A stretch of 35,619 nucleotides of DNA from Bacillota bacterium. Lineage in GTDB: Bacteria; Bacillota; Clostridia; Christensenellales; UMGS416. Position numbers and translations under genes: made by a program. Within the stretch, counting starts at the first letter, position 1. Each line of letters begins with the position of its first letter. The DNA is taken from contig JAEZSC010000167.1 of NCBI GenBank assembly GCA_023422005.1, positions 1 through 35,619 on the forward strand, written 5' to 3'. Below, in pieces: positions 1-8,411 of the stretch. Under the pieces are notes generated by a model. The model did not search any database and was not told the origin of the DNA. It saw nothing but the letters and a program-made list of their open reading frames with translations.

Positions 1-34
1 TTTCATGTATCATGATATGGCTTTCAGTCGTCAT

Positions 35-124
35 GGAGAGATGTCTGAGTGGTCGAAGGAGCATGACTGGAAATCATGTGTAGGGGTAACTCTACCGTGG
101 GTTCAAATCCCACTCTCTCCGCCA
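35..124 (+). tRNA. tRNA-Ser (anticodon GGA)
   Basis: The acceptor arm GGAGAGA pairs with TCTCTCC, and the long variable arm of a class II tRNA is present. The anticodon loop reads CTGGAAA, giving anticodon GGA, which decodes UCC/UCU serine codons. The T arm carries GGTTCAAATCC. The discriminator G at 121 is followed by an encoded CCA (122-124). Confidence 0.95.
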
Positions 125-163
125 AAAGAAAAACACCCTCGTATGGGGGTGTTTTTCTTTTGG
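122..163 (+). terminator. Rho-independent terminator of tRNA-Ser
   Basis: A perfect 17-bp stem (122-138 with 147-163) has an 8-nt loop, and its 3' arm contains the T-run TTTTTCTTTT. The 5' arm starts at the encoded CCA of the tRNA, so the terminator sits directly against the mature tRNA end. Confidence 0.85.
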
Positions 164-290
164 CCTTATGGGTGCTGATGTAGAGCCCACCCGCTACAGC
201 AAGAATGTGACGAACACGAACTGCAAAGCAAGGGCACACCGCAGCGGGACGGAAACGCCGCAGGCTGGTTGCGCGCAAGCGCATTGAGCC

Positions 291-311
291 TTCATATCCA
301 CTCTCTCCACA
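291..311 (+). repeat. Imperfect copy of the tRNA-Ser 3' end
   Basis: TTCATATCCACTCTCTCCAC at 291-310 resembles the tRNA-Ser 3' end at 102-121 (TTCAAATCCCACTCTCTCC), with one substitution and one missing C. Such partial tRNA 3' copies are typical of attachment-site scars. No integrase or element lies between the copies, which are only about 190 bp apart, so this is at most a remnant. The rest of 164-416 shows no gene. Confidence 0.35.
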
Positions 312-344
312 AAGAAATGGCTTGAAACCCAGTGTTTCAGGCCA
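310..344 (-). terminator. Probable terminator of the cyanophycin operon
   Basis: On the minus strand TGGCCTGAAA pairs with TTTCAAGCCA (318-344, one G-U pair, 7-nt loop) and is followed by TTTCTTTG. It lies about 70 bp past the cphA stop codon and is the only good hairpin with a T-rich tail there. Confidence 0.6.
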
Positions 345-416
345 GTTTTGCTTGGATGCTATGAATGATTGTTCTCCGTTTTTCTCAAAGAACATGCCTG
401 TTGATTCGAGTACGGT

Positions 417-2999
417 TCATTCTAGAGTTCTTATATAGTCTTCAATTGGCTGGAGTTCCTCATAAAACACCGCAATGGTGTCGCCGGTCTGTACGTTTTC
501 AACGGCAGCTTTCAGCGCATCCAGCTCATCTTCTATGATCAGCATGTTTTCTTCGGGGAATCTGTGATCCAGCGCTGCCTTCCGGAGCAGAGCTGCCACC
601 TCGCCCTGGCGCCTGCCCCGCAGATCGGCATCTTCCTTGATGTACAGCTTGTCAAAGGCGGCGGCGCACAGGGCGCCCACGGCGGAAATATCGCAATCCA
701 ACCGGTCTCCCGGAACGCCGATGACCCCTACAAGCCGCTTGCCGCCGGTGGAACGCAGCGACTGCACCGCGGCCTCATATCCGGAGGGGTTGTGTCCATA
801 ATCCACCATGACCGTAAACCCATTCAGTTGATGGTAATTGAACCGCCCGGGGTTAACCGTGAAGCTGGTCAAACCCGCCGCAATGGTGGATGGTGGTATG
901 CGTAGGCCCCACAGTGCTGCCACAGCCGCCAGGCAGTTCTGGATGTTGCATGAGATGGTTCCGCCATTGGTTATGGGTATCTTGGCGATCTCCACGATTG
1001 CATGGCGGATGCCATCGTCCCGTACATAGAGGAAACCCTCCTGAGGATATACAAACTTTTTCGCTTTGTTAGCGTACTTGTCCAAAGCGAGTGCAGGGTT
1101 CATGGTAAACAGTATGAGCTCAGACTGCGTGCGATCCTGTATCACTTCGGTCATGGGGTCGTCGGCGTTGAGTACGGCGCAGCCGTTGTCCTTCACGGCC
1201 TCCATGACCAGAGACTTGACGAAGGCCAGATCTTCCAGGGTTTCTATCCCGTCCAGCCCCAGATGGTCTCCGGCAATATTGGTGATGATGCCCACGTCGG
1301 CCAGATCGTAGCCCAGGCCGGCCCGCACGATGCCGCCACGGGCGGTCTCCAGCACAGCCGCATCGATGTGCCGGTTGGAAAGCAGCGTGCGGGCGCTCAC
1401 GGGGCCTGTGTTGTCGCCCTTGCAGATGCATTTGCCTTCCACATAGATGCCGCTGGTGGTCGTCATGCCTACATGGCGGCCGGCTGCACCCAAAACATGG
1501 GCGATGAGGCGGGTCACGGTCGTCTTGCCGTTGGTGCCGGTTACCGAGACGATGGGGAAGTCGATGGCCTCCAGGGGCGGGTAGAGCATATCGACGATAT
1601 CCCGGGCCACATTGCGAGGCGTTCCTTCACTGGGATACAGATGCATGCGGATGCCCGGCGCTGCGTTAACTTCCACAATGACGCCGCCGCTTGCGCGGAT
1701 GGGTTCGGAAATGTCCTGCGCGACGATGTCGATCCCGGCGATGTCCACGCCAATGGCATTGGCAGCCAGCACCGCCAGTTCCGCGTTGTCGGGGTGGATC
1801 TCATCGGTACGGTCTATGGCGATGCCGCCGGTGCTCAGGTTTCCGTTCTCCCGCAGCGCCACGGTTTCTCCAGCCTTGGGGATGGATTGCGGCGAAATGC
1901 CCTTTTTCTTCAGGATATTCTGGCTCACGGCGTCCAGACGAATCTTGGTCAATGGTTTCTCGTGCTGCTCTCCGCGGCGTTCGTCGCGATTGACGATCTC
2001 CACGAGCTCTTCTATGGTGTGGATGCCGTCGCCGGTCACGCTGGCGGAAACGCGTTCCGCGACGGCGCGCACCTGATTGCCTACGACGAGCACCCGGTAA
2101 TCCTTGCCGGTGATATATTGTTCCACGATGATGCCCTTGCTGTATTGCGATGCTTCTCGAAATGCCGCTCTGATGTCCTTCTCTTCAGTGACGTTCAGCG
2201 ACACACCTTTGCCCTGATTGCCGTCGTAGGGCTTGATGACGACGGGGGCTCCGATGTCCCGGGCGGCCATCTGGGCGGAGATCTCCGAATACACGACCTT
2301 GCCATAGGGCACAGGGATTTTGTTTTCGCTGAGGATGAGCTTGGTCAGTTGCTTGTTGGTCGCGATGTCTGCGGCGATGCAACTGGTCGCGTCGGTCAGG
2401 GTGGATTCCAGCAGCCGGCGATACTTGCCATAGCCCAGGCTGATCATGCTGTCATTGCCGATGCGGTTGACCGGAATTCCCCGCAGCTTGGCCTCTTTGA
2501 CGATGGCTGCCGTGCTGGGGCCGAACTCCGCATCCAGCGAGACTTTTTTCAGGTATGCCATGAACTCGCCGATTTCCACGGCTTCCCGATCCAGAAAACG
2601 ATTGAGGATGAAGACAGCGGCCTTGGCGCATTCCAGCGCGCACACCTCGTTGCTGTATTCAAAGATGACATTGTATTGCCCGGGCTGAGCCGCCGCGCGG
2701 GTCTTGCCGTACTTGGCGTCGGTATAACCCAGCTGGTTCTGCATTTCCAATATGACATGTTCCAGCACATGGCCCAAATAGGTTCCGGACTCCAGCCGCT
2801 CCAGAAACCCACCGGCGTACCCCAACCCGCAGGTGTTCTGGCGCAGGCCGGGGAAGCAGGTCAGCAGAGCCTCATTAAACCCTTCGATCTGACTGGTGGG
2901 GGTGTCTGCATAGGCGCCCAGGTCTACAAGCATCCGGGCGGCGGTCTTGTGGCTGTAGATGTTTCTGCCTCGATAAATCGTGATATCCAGAATTCTCAT
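417..2999 (-). CDS. cphA: Cyanophycin synthetase
   Basis: CphA is a cytoplasmic enzyme that extends a poly-aspartate backbone and attaches arginine to each side chain with ATP, making the storage polymer cyanophycin. The 860-residue length fits the family (about 870). An N-terminal domain (about 1-160) is followed by an ATP-grasp domain with the glycine-rich loop DGNQGKGV (about 259-266) and the metal-binding stretch VEVNAAPG (about 442-449). A Mur-ligase-like domain has the P-loop GTNGKTT (about 488-494). I chose the ATG at 2999 because GAGGG lies 5 nt upstream; an ATG at 3011 would add four residues but has a poor ribosome binding site. It is the last gene of iadA-cphB-cphA, 17 bp after cphB. 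The ATP-grasp plus Mur-ligase architecture is complete and nothing looks truncated. Confidence 0.95.
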   Translation of the reverse strand: MRILDITIYRGRNIYSHKTAARMLVDLGAYADTPTSQIEGFNEALLTCFPGLRQNTCGLGYAGGFLERLESGTYLGHVLEHVILEMQNQLGYTDAKYGKTRAAAQPGQYNVIFEYSNEVCALECAKAAVFILNRFLDREAVEIGEFMAYLKKVSLDAEFGPSTAAIVKEAKLRGIPVNRIGNDSMISLGYGKYRRLLESTLTDATSCIAADIATNKQLTKLILSENKIPVPYGKVVYSEISAQMAARDIGAPVVIKPYDGNQGKGVSLNVTEEKDIRAAFREASQYSKGIIVEQYITGKDYRVLVVGNQVRAVAERVSASVTGDGIHTIEELVEIVNRDERRGEQHEKPLTKIRLDAVSQNILKKKGISPQSIPKAGETVALRENGNLSTGGIAIDRTDEIHPDNAELAVLAANAIGVDIAGIDIVAQDISEPIRASGGVIVEVNAAPGIRMHLYPSEGTPRNVARDIVDMLYPPLEAIDFPIVSVTGTNGKTTVTRLIAHVLGAAGRHVGMTTTSGIYVEGKCICKGDNTGPVSARTLLSNRHIDAAVLETARGGIVRAGLGYDLADVGIITNIAGDHLGLDGIETLEDLAFVKSLVMEAVKDNGCAVLNADDPMTEVIQDRTQSELILFTMNPALALDKYANKAKKFVYPQEGFLYVRDDGIRHAIVEIAKIPITNGGTISCNIQNCLAAVAALWGLRIPPSTIAAGLTSFTVNPGRFNYHQLNGFTVMVDYGHNPSGYEAAVQSLRSTGGKRLVGVIGVPGDRLDCDISAVGALCAAAFDKLYIKEDADLRGRRQGEVAALLRKAALDHRFPEENMLIIEDELDALKAAVENVQTGDTIAVFYEELQPIEDYIRTLE

Positions 3000-3016
3000 G
3001 TGTACCCTCATGCCTG

Positions 3017-3829
3017 TCAGTCTTTCTTTAGCCGCAGAACCTGCCGTTTTGACAGATCGAAGCCATATCCGGCGGGCAGGGCATGCACGGTCACCCCGAT
3101 AATGGCCAATAATTCATTGGGATAGAGTTCCGAGACGTTGGAGCTCTGTATCGATCTTCCATCTATCACGGTGACGGCATTGTTGCCAATGACCTCGAAG
3201 TGTTCATCGGGAAAGACTTGGATGGCCGTATCCTCGTCAATGCCGATACCCAATATGCCGGGATTCTCCGCAACGCCGCACAGCAGACGGCCGAATCGCC
3301 CCCGCTGGCCAAAATGCTGGTCGATGATGGCGCTTTCCAACAGGCCCAGGCCGGGCGCCATTTTCAGCGTGCATTTCCTGGCGGGCCCGTTGTCCTCGCC
3401 CTGCACGACCATCGTGGAGCTCATGACCGACGCGCCGGCGCTGGTGCCCATGATAACGCCTCCGCCGGCGTACAGGCTTTTGAGCTCCTCGCTGGCCTGG
3501 GTGCCGCCCAGTATGCTGGTGATGCGCAGCTGGTCGCCGCCGGTCATAAAGACGCAGCGGGATGCCCGTAGGGTTTCGCACATGGCGTCATCGTTGGCGT
3601 CCCGGCGGGTGTTGATGTTCAACACCACCACATTGCCCACCCCCAACCGGCGGAAGACGTTCTCGTATGCCGCGCCTGCTTGCTCCGGCTGTTCCGTGGC
3701 AGTGGTCAGTATCGTCAAACGGTCTTGCGAGCCAAGCAGTTGCTGGGCCTGCTTTAGAATCAAGCTTTCGCCGTTTTTATCCTCGGCGCCGCCGATGATG
3801 ATCAGGATTCCGCTGGCCGCGCTTTTCAT
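3017..3829 (-). CDS. cphB: Cyanophycinase
   Basis: CphB is a serine-type exopeptidase of the peptidase S51 family that releases beta-Asp-Arg dipeptides from cyanophycin. The 270-residue product matches the usual length (about 270). The N-terminus ILIIIGGAEDK, the GGDQ segment at 97-100, the nucleophile elbow GTSAGAS with Ser130, and DQHF at 170-173 all fit the family. The start at 3829 overlaps the iadA stop codon as ATGA and has AGGAAA upstream; an in-frame ATG at 3976 lies well inside iadA and is rejected. The overlap points to translational coupling, so degradation enzymes and synthetase come from one transcript. Confidence 0.95.
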   Translation of the reverse strand: MKSAASGILIIIGGAEDKNGESLILKQAQQLLGSQDRLTILTTATEQPEQAGAAYENVFRRLGVGNVVVLNINTRRDANDDAMCETLRASRCVFMTGGDQLRITSILGGTQASEELKSLYAGGGVIMGTSAGASVMSSTMVVQGEDNGPARKCTLKMAPGLGLLESAIIDQHFGQRGRFGRLLCGVAENPGILGIGIDEDTAIQVFPDEHFEVIGNNAVTVIDGRSIQSSNVSELYPNELLAIIGVTVHALPAGYGFDLSKRQVLRLKKD

Positions 3830-4944
3830 GGCCGGTTTCCTGCCGCGATCTCCTGATTCAGAACCATCGAACCTTTGCAGAACAGCTTGATCAGGTTGTA
3901 TTGCGAGTCGGTGATCAGGATATCTGCGTCGCTGCTCTCCAACAGCGCCCCCTTGGCAGGGTAGAGCTTCAGGCATTGGGCGACGTTCTCGGTGACGAAA
4001 CGGAAGGCGACCTCCGGGGCCATGCCGTCCAGAAAGATGCAGGACCTGATATCGTCAAAGAGCGCTTGTATGGGGGAGATACCACCGCCGGGAATGCTGC
4101 CGTTGGCGTCGGAACTGACCGTAACCTTGGCCAGGTTCAGGTTCATTTTCTGCAAACGGGCGAGGGCATCGTGCACCGCTATGCCGTTGGTTTCTCCGGC
4201 GGTCAGGTCGATGCGTCCTCCGCTTTTCAGATACTTAATGCCTTCGCGGAACAGCTGCTCGCTGCGGTTGATGTGGGTGGGCACAAACATATCCATGGGC
4301 AGATCGGTGCGCGCCAACAGATCCAGCAGGGGGTCCAGCCCCTGCCTGCCGTCACCCACATGGAAATGAACCACGCCGGCCTTGCTGCCCAGCATGGCCC
4401 CGGCATGGGTCTGGGCAGCCAGCTTGACCAACTCATCCACCGAGGCCACCGAAGAGCGGTGGTCGGAGATCGCCACTTCGCCTGTGCCGATTACCCCGTC
4501 GACGAGAATAAGATCATCCGTGACGGACCCGGTCAGCGTAGGTGCAGGCACAGCATAGCTTCCTGTATAGAGAAACGCCGTAAGCCCTTGAATTTCCAAC
4601 GCCTTTGCCTTGGCATGCAATTGGCGCAGGTTTCTGGCGTAGCAATCCATGCCCAGAACGCCTACTACCGTCGTGACGCCCGCCTGGATGATGTCCTGAT
4701 AGGCAAGCTCCGGCACGGCGCTCCGGGGGCCGCCCTCTCCGCCGCCGCCGATCAGATGCACGTGTTGGTCCAGCATGCCGGGGAAGGCATGCAGCCCGCT
4801 GCAGTCCACCGTCTGCAAGCCGTCAAGGGCTAGGGAAATATGCCCCGGCAAGGCGATGGTACAAATCATCCGGCCTGCGATCAGGATATCACGTATGCCG
4901 ACCGGCGACGGTGTGTAACATTGCAGGTTTTTTAGTAGTATCAT
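3826..4944 (-). CDS. iadA: Isoaspartyl (beta-aspartyl) dipeptidase, metallo type
   Basis: This amidohydrolase-fold enzyme hydrolyses beta-aspartyl dipeptides; beside cphB the natural substrate is beta-Asp-Arg. Metal ligands align one for one with E. coli IadA: H61 and H63 (DQHVH), H195, H224 and D279. Substrate-binding E70 and R163 are also present. The carboxylated bridging lysine of E. coli (K162) is replaced by Glu156 in GEVAISDHRS, so a glutamate may bridge the metals. The 372-residue product is near the usual 390. The start at 4944 has GAGGGAG upstream. It is the first gene of the operon and ends in an ATGA overlap with cphB. I could not identify a convincing promoter in 4945-5055. Confidence 0.92.
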   Translation of the reverse strand: MILLKNLQCYTPSPVGIRDILIAGRMICTIALPGHISLALDGLQTVDCSGLHAFPGMLDQHVHLIGGGGEGGPRSAVPELAYQDIIQAGVTTVVGVLGMDCYARNLRQLHAKAKALEIQGLTAFLYTGSYAVPAPTLTGSVTDDLILVDGVIGTGEVAISDHRSSVASVDELVKLAAQTHAGAMLGSKAGVVHFHVGDGRQGLDPLLDLLARTDLPMDMFVPTHINRSEQLFREGIKYLKSGGRIDLTAGETNGIAVHDALARLQKMNLNLAKVTVSSDANGSIPGGGISPIQALFDDIRSCIFLDGMAPEVAFRFVTENVAQCLKLYPAKGALLESSDADILITDSQYNLIKLFCKGSMVLNQEIAAGNRP

Positions 4945-5055
4945 GGAGCTCCCTCAACAAAACTTCTTATAGCTTTTTCCGAGGAGAAGACTTTATTCCC
5001 GCGGTTATTTTTTACAGTTTTGCTGATGCTAAGTAAAACCGTCAGGAGGTAGCCA

Positions 5056-5727
5056 ATGTTCAACCATGATAAGAAACTGCTGTACGATGTGCGTGTAGAC
5101 AGACCCAACCCCAACTATGCCACCCTGATGCAGGAGCAGCTGGGCGGACCCCACGGTGAGCTGAAGGCCGCGTTGCAATATCTGTCCCAAAGCTTCCGCA
5201 TCAACGATCCCCAGATTCGGGATCTGTTTCTGGATGTGGCCACCGAAGAGCTTGGCCATATGGAGATGGTTGGCACATTGGTCAACCTGCTCAACGGGCA
5301 TGACCCCAACGCCATGGCAGCCACCGTTGGCACCGTGCAGGCCCATGTCGCCACGGGCCTGACGCCTGCGCTGACCAACGCCTCCGGGTATCCCTGGACG
5401 GCGGCATACATTGAAGAGACCGGCGACCTGGCCGCGGATATTCTAAGCGACATCGCCGCGGAGGAACGGGCCAAGGTCGTGTACCAGTATCTGCACCGCC
5501 AGATCAACGATTTCGGCGTTCGGGATGCCATCGATTTCCTGCTCAACCGTGAGGAAGCACACAACACTATGTTCCGGGAGGCCTTCAACCGCATTCAGGA
5601 CACGGGGTCCCTCAAAGACTGGGGCGTTACCAATGACTCAAAGCTGTATTTCGACCTCTCCAAGCCCGGCGGGCAATACTTCGCGGCAAATTCCCCGAAG
5701 CCCCCGCAATTCACCAACCCCAACTGA
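5056..5727 (+). CDS. Manganese-containing catalase (CotJC-like)
   Basis: This is a four-helix-bundle dimanganese catalase, predicted to break down hydrogen peroxide. Expected metal ligands are visible: E35 (GELKAA), E65 and H68 (TEELGH), E136/E137 (AAEER) and H169 (REEAHN). The 223 residues match the short clostridial/CotJC branch, some members of which sit in the spore coat. The start has a perfect AGGAGGT (5044-5050). It is divergent from the cyanophycin operon, with 111 bp between them. A TTTACA/TAAAAC pair at 5011-5039 lies too close to the start codon to be trusted as a promoter. Whether it is a coat protein or a general stress enzyme cannot be told from sequence. Confidence 0.9.
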   Translation: MFNHDKKLLYDVRVDRPNPNYATLMQEQLGGPHGELKAALQYLSQSFRINDPQIRDLFLDVATEELGHMEMVGTLVNLLNGHDPNAMAATVGTVQAHVATGLTPALTNASGYPWTAAYIEETGDLAADILSDIAAEERAKVVYQYLHRQINDFGVRDAIDFLLNREEAHNTMFREAFNRIQDTGSLKDWGVTNDSKLYFDLSKPGGQYFAANSPKPPQFTNPN

Positions 5728-5772
5728 TTCCGCGGGGTGTTTGGCGTAACGAGAACAAGCTCTTTTCTTTTG

Positions 5773-5804
5773 AAAAGCACTGCGTCTGCGGCAGTGCTTT
5801 TTTG
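5773..5804 (+). terminator. Terminator after Mn-catalase
   Basis: AAAAGCACTGC (5773-5783) pairs perfectly with GCAGTGCTTTT (5791-5801) around a 7-nt loop, and a run of T follows. Confidence 0.9.
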
Positions 5805-5856
5805 TTTAGCGCTGTAAGTTTGCGGGAAGTTTATATTGAAGGATGATACTTCTGGC

Positions 5857-5876
5857 ATGTAAGAATATGTAAGAAA
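5857..5876 (+). repeat. Tandem 10-bp repeat upstream of the HD-GYP gene
   Basis: ATGTAAGAAT is followed directly by ATGTAAGAAA. It lies just upstream of the start codon at 5893. It might be a regulator site, or simply chance in AT-rich leader DNA. Confidence 0.35.
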
Positions 5877-5892
5877 GCCTGGGTTAACTCAT

Positions 5893-8400
5893 ATGCCAAC
5901 CAAGCCGGACAAAAGGCATATATCGAAATTCCTTTTGCTGATGTTACTGTTCCTGTGTTTTGCCGCGGCAGGCGCCGCTTTTATCTACTATACATGGTCG
6001 ATCAGCATCGAAGGCACTGAGCGCGAGGCGATTCAGTTGGCGACCGCGGCGGAAGCCGGAATACAAAAATCATCGGTATCCAAACTGACAGGCAATGCTG
6101 ACGACATCATATCCAAGGAATATGCCGAGATAAAGAATACGTTGATCAAGCTAGTTGAACTGAACAACAATGCTCGATTTGCGTACATTTATATACAGAG
6201 AGATGGTAAAATATATATTCTCGCGGACTCGGAGCCTATTGGTTCCGGGGGTTATTCCCCTCCGGGACAGGAGTATACCGAGGCAACGCAGGATGCTTTT
6301 TCTCCTTATTTAACGGGCAAAACCATAATGTCAGGGCCTGTAACCGATCGGTGGGGCACCTGGATGAGCGTGCTGGTCCCTATGAGGGACTTTGAGTCAG
6401 GAAACGTCATTTCTGTATTTGGGGTGGATTATTCGGTGGAATCGTGGAATGACCGTGCGGTCATTCGTACGATTCAGGCAGTTGTGGTTGTGCTTTGCGT
6501 TTTTTTGATACTTGTCGCTTTCGTCCACATTACAAACCGCAACAAAGCTTTAATCCGGATGGATGTGCAACTAAAAGAAAGAGAAGAGCTTTTCAGAACC
6601 ATATTCAATGAAGTTCCCATTGGGCTGGCGCTGGGGCACAATGATGAATATATCATTGCCAACGATGATGACAGACCAAGTGTCAATCCGATGCTTAAAA
6701 GGATATTGGGAAGAACAACGGCGGAGGTGGCAGGCATCAGATGGATGGATATCACGCATCCGGATGATCTATCTGTGGACCTGGATCATTATGATCAATT
6801 CAAATCCGGACAAATCAGTGGGTATCACTTGGAGAAAAGATATTCAAAACCGGATGGATCTTACATTTGGGCGAATGTTATCATTGCTTCCCTGCATCTT
6901 TCAAACAACAAATACAACCATATGTGCCTTGTTGAGGACATCAGTGATCGTAAAAAGATTGAGAGTGCATTGTTTGAAAGCGAGCGGAGCAAAGCTGTTC
7001 TTCTTTCCCATTTGCCCGGTTTGGCTTATCGTTGCATCTATGACGCAAACTGGACGATGCAATATGTTTCGGCCGGGTGTTACAAATTAACGGGGTATCA
7101 GCCGGAAAGCCTGATTGACAACAAGGAGCTGTCGTTCAATGAGCTGATTGCTCCGGATTACAGGGATATCCTATGGCGTGAATGGGAACGTGTCATTGCC
7201 TTACGGAATCCTTTCCGATATGAGTATGAGATCATTACCCGAACCGGAGAGTACAAATGGGTATTGGAGATGGGCCAGGGCAGCTATGATGCCAATGGCG
7301 ACGTGGAGGCGCTTGAGGGGATCATTATTGATATCAGCGAGCAGAAAATGCAAGAAGCGCAAATCCTCTACATGGAAAACCATGATTACTTAACAGGGCT
7401 ATATAACAGAAAATATTATGAAGAGGCAATGGAACAGTTGAATGGTGACGTCCATTTGCCAATTGCCGTGATGTCGGTGGATATCAACGGATTGCGGCTT
7501 GTCAATGAATCGTTGGGATATCCGGAAGGGGATATGCTTCTCAAAACAACATCCAAAATACTTGAAAGCTGCTGCCGGCCCGGCGATGTTCTGGCGAGAG
7601 TGAGTGGCGGTGGATTTGGGTTGCTCCTGCCAAACACAGATCATGAAGCGGCCTTGGGTATCCAGAAATTGATCGAATCGACGTGTGCGATCTACAACCA
7701 GAATACCAAAACGAAATTGTTCGATATCAACCTGTCGGTCGGATACTCCATAAAAGATACTGCGGATGACGACATCAGGCAAGCAGACAAGTTGGCAAAT
7801 GAGTTTTTGCGAGAGCGGAAGCTGTTGAACCGCAAAAGCTCCCATAGTGATATTATTACTTCTATGATGTCCATTGTGAATGAAAAGAGCCGTTTGACGG
7901 AGGAGCATGCCGTGAGACTTGCTTCTTTGTGCAAAAAGATAGGAGAGAAGCTCAATCTTCCCCCACAAAGTCTGGATGAGTTGGAGCTGCTCGCAATGCT
8001 GCACGATATTGGGAAGGTCGGAATAGATGACCGTATCCTCAACAAGCCGGGCTACCTGGATGAGGAAGAGTGGGCCATTATGAAAAGGCATCCCGAGATC
8101 GGGCATAGAATAGCGAAGTCCTCCTCCGTGCTGGAGCCTATAGCTGAATACATTCTGTCACATCATGAACGTTGGGATGGAAAGGGCTATCCCCGTAGGC
8201 TGGAAGGGGAAGATATACCGCTGCTTTCCCGAATCCTTGCGGTTGCGGATGCTTATGATGCGATGACGGAAGATCGGGTTTATCGAAAGGCCATGCCCAA
8301 GGAAGTGGCGGTAGCGGAGATCCGGAACAATGCGGGAATACAGTTTGATCCGCATGTCGTGCGGATATTTTGTGAGAATTTGTCTATAGAAAATGAGTAG
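5893..8400 (+). CDS. Membrane sensor with PAS-PAS-GGDEF(degenerate)-HD-GYP; predicted c-di-GMP phosphodiesterase
   Basis: The 835-residue protein has a transmembrane helix at about 12-34, an extracytoplasmic sensor region to about 190, and a second helix at about 192-213. Two PAS domains follow (about 230-355 and 365-490), with conserved segments such as GSYIWANV and GEYKWVLE. A GGDEF-type domain (about 490-645) keeps DYLTGLYNR, but the signature is SGGGF at 571-575, so cyclase activity is unlikely. The HD-GYP domain (about 655-830) keeps HDIGK (704-708) and HERWDGKGYP (758-767), the motifs of active c-di-GMP hydrolases. It likely links an external signal to c-di-GMP breakdown. The start has a weak ribosome binding site. 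The cupin gene follows 11 bp later, with its SD touching this stop codon. Confidence 0.88.
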   Translation: MPTKPDKRHISKFLLLMLLFLCFAAAGAAFIYYTWSISIEGTEREAIQLATAAEAGIQKSSVSKLTGNADDIISKEYAEIKNTLIKLVELNNNARFAYIYIQRDGKIYILADSEPIGSGGYSPPGQEYTEATQDAFSPYLTGKTIMSGPVTDRWGTWMSVLVPMRDFESGNVISVFGVDYSVESWNDRAVIRTIQAVVVVLCVFLILVAFVHITNRNKALIRMDVQLKEREELFRTIFNEVPIGLALGHNDEYIIANDDDRPSVNPMLKRILGRTTAEVAGIRWMDITHPDDLSVDLDHYDQFKSGQISGYHLEKRYSKPDGSYIWANVIIASLHLSNNKYNHMCLVEDISDRKKIESALFESERSKAVLLSHLPGLAYRCIYDANWTMQYVSAGCYKLTGYQPESLIDNKELSFNELIAPDYRDILWREWERVIALRNPFRYEYEIITRTGEYKWVLEMGQGSYDANGDVEALEGIIIDISEQKMQEAQILYMENHDYLTGLYNRKYYEEAMEQLNGDVHLPIAVMSVDINGLRLVNESLGYPEGDMLLKTTSKILESCCRPGDVLARVSGGGFGLLLPNTDHEAALGIQKLIESTCAIYNQNTKTKLFDINLSVGYSIKDTADDDIRQADKLANEFLRERKLLNRKSSHSDIITSMMSIVNEKSRLTEEHAVRLASLCKKIGEKLNLPPQSLDELELLAMLHDIGKVGIDDRILNKPGYLDEEEWAIMKRHPEIGHRIAKSSSVLEPIAEYILSHHERWDGKGYPRRLEGEDIPLLSRILAVADAYDAMTEDRVYRKAMPKEVAVAEIRNNAGIQFDPHVVRIFCENLSIENE

Positions 8401-8411
8401 GAGGGGTTCCC

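Noticed and set aside
24..395. Minus-strand frame across tRNA-Ser that includes VGFEPT
   Set aside because: This peptide is the antisense translation of the tRNA T arm and 3' end, a well-known false gene call.
386..400. 15-mer CAAAGAACATGCCTG shared with 14664-14678
   Set aside because: A single 15-bp match in a 35-kb window is near chance expectation, and the two contexts (the intergenic stretch just past the cphA stop and the gltX promoter spacer) are unrelated.
1002..3125. Long plus-strand open frame (707 codons) opposite cphA
   Set aside because: It is a GC-driven shadow: the protein is low-complexity with no motifs, and the opposite strand encodes an unmistakable cyanophycin synthetase.
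5011..5039. TTTACA and TAAAAC with 17-bp spacing before the Mn-catalase gene
   Set aside because: Transcription would start within the ribosome binding site, leaving no usable leader.
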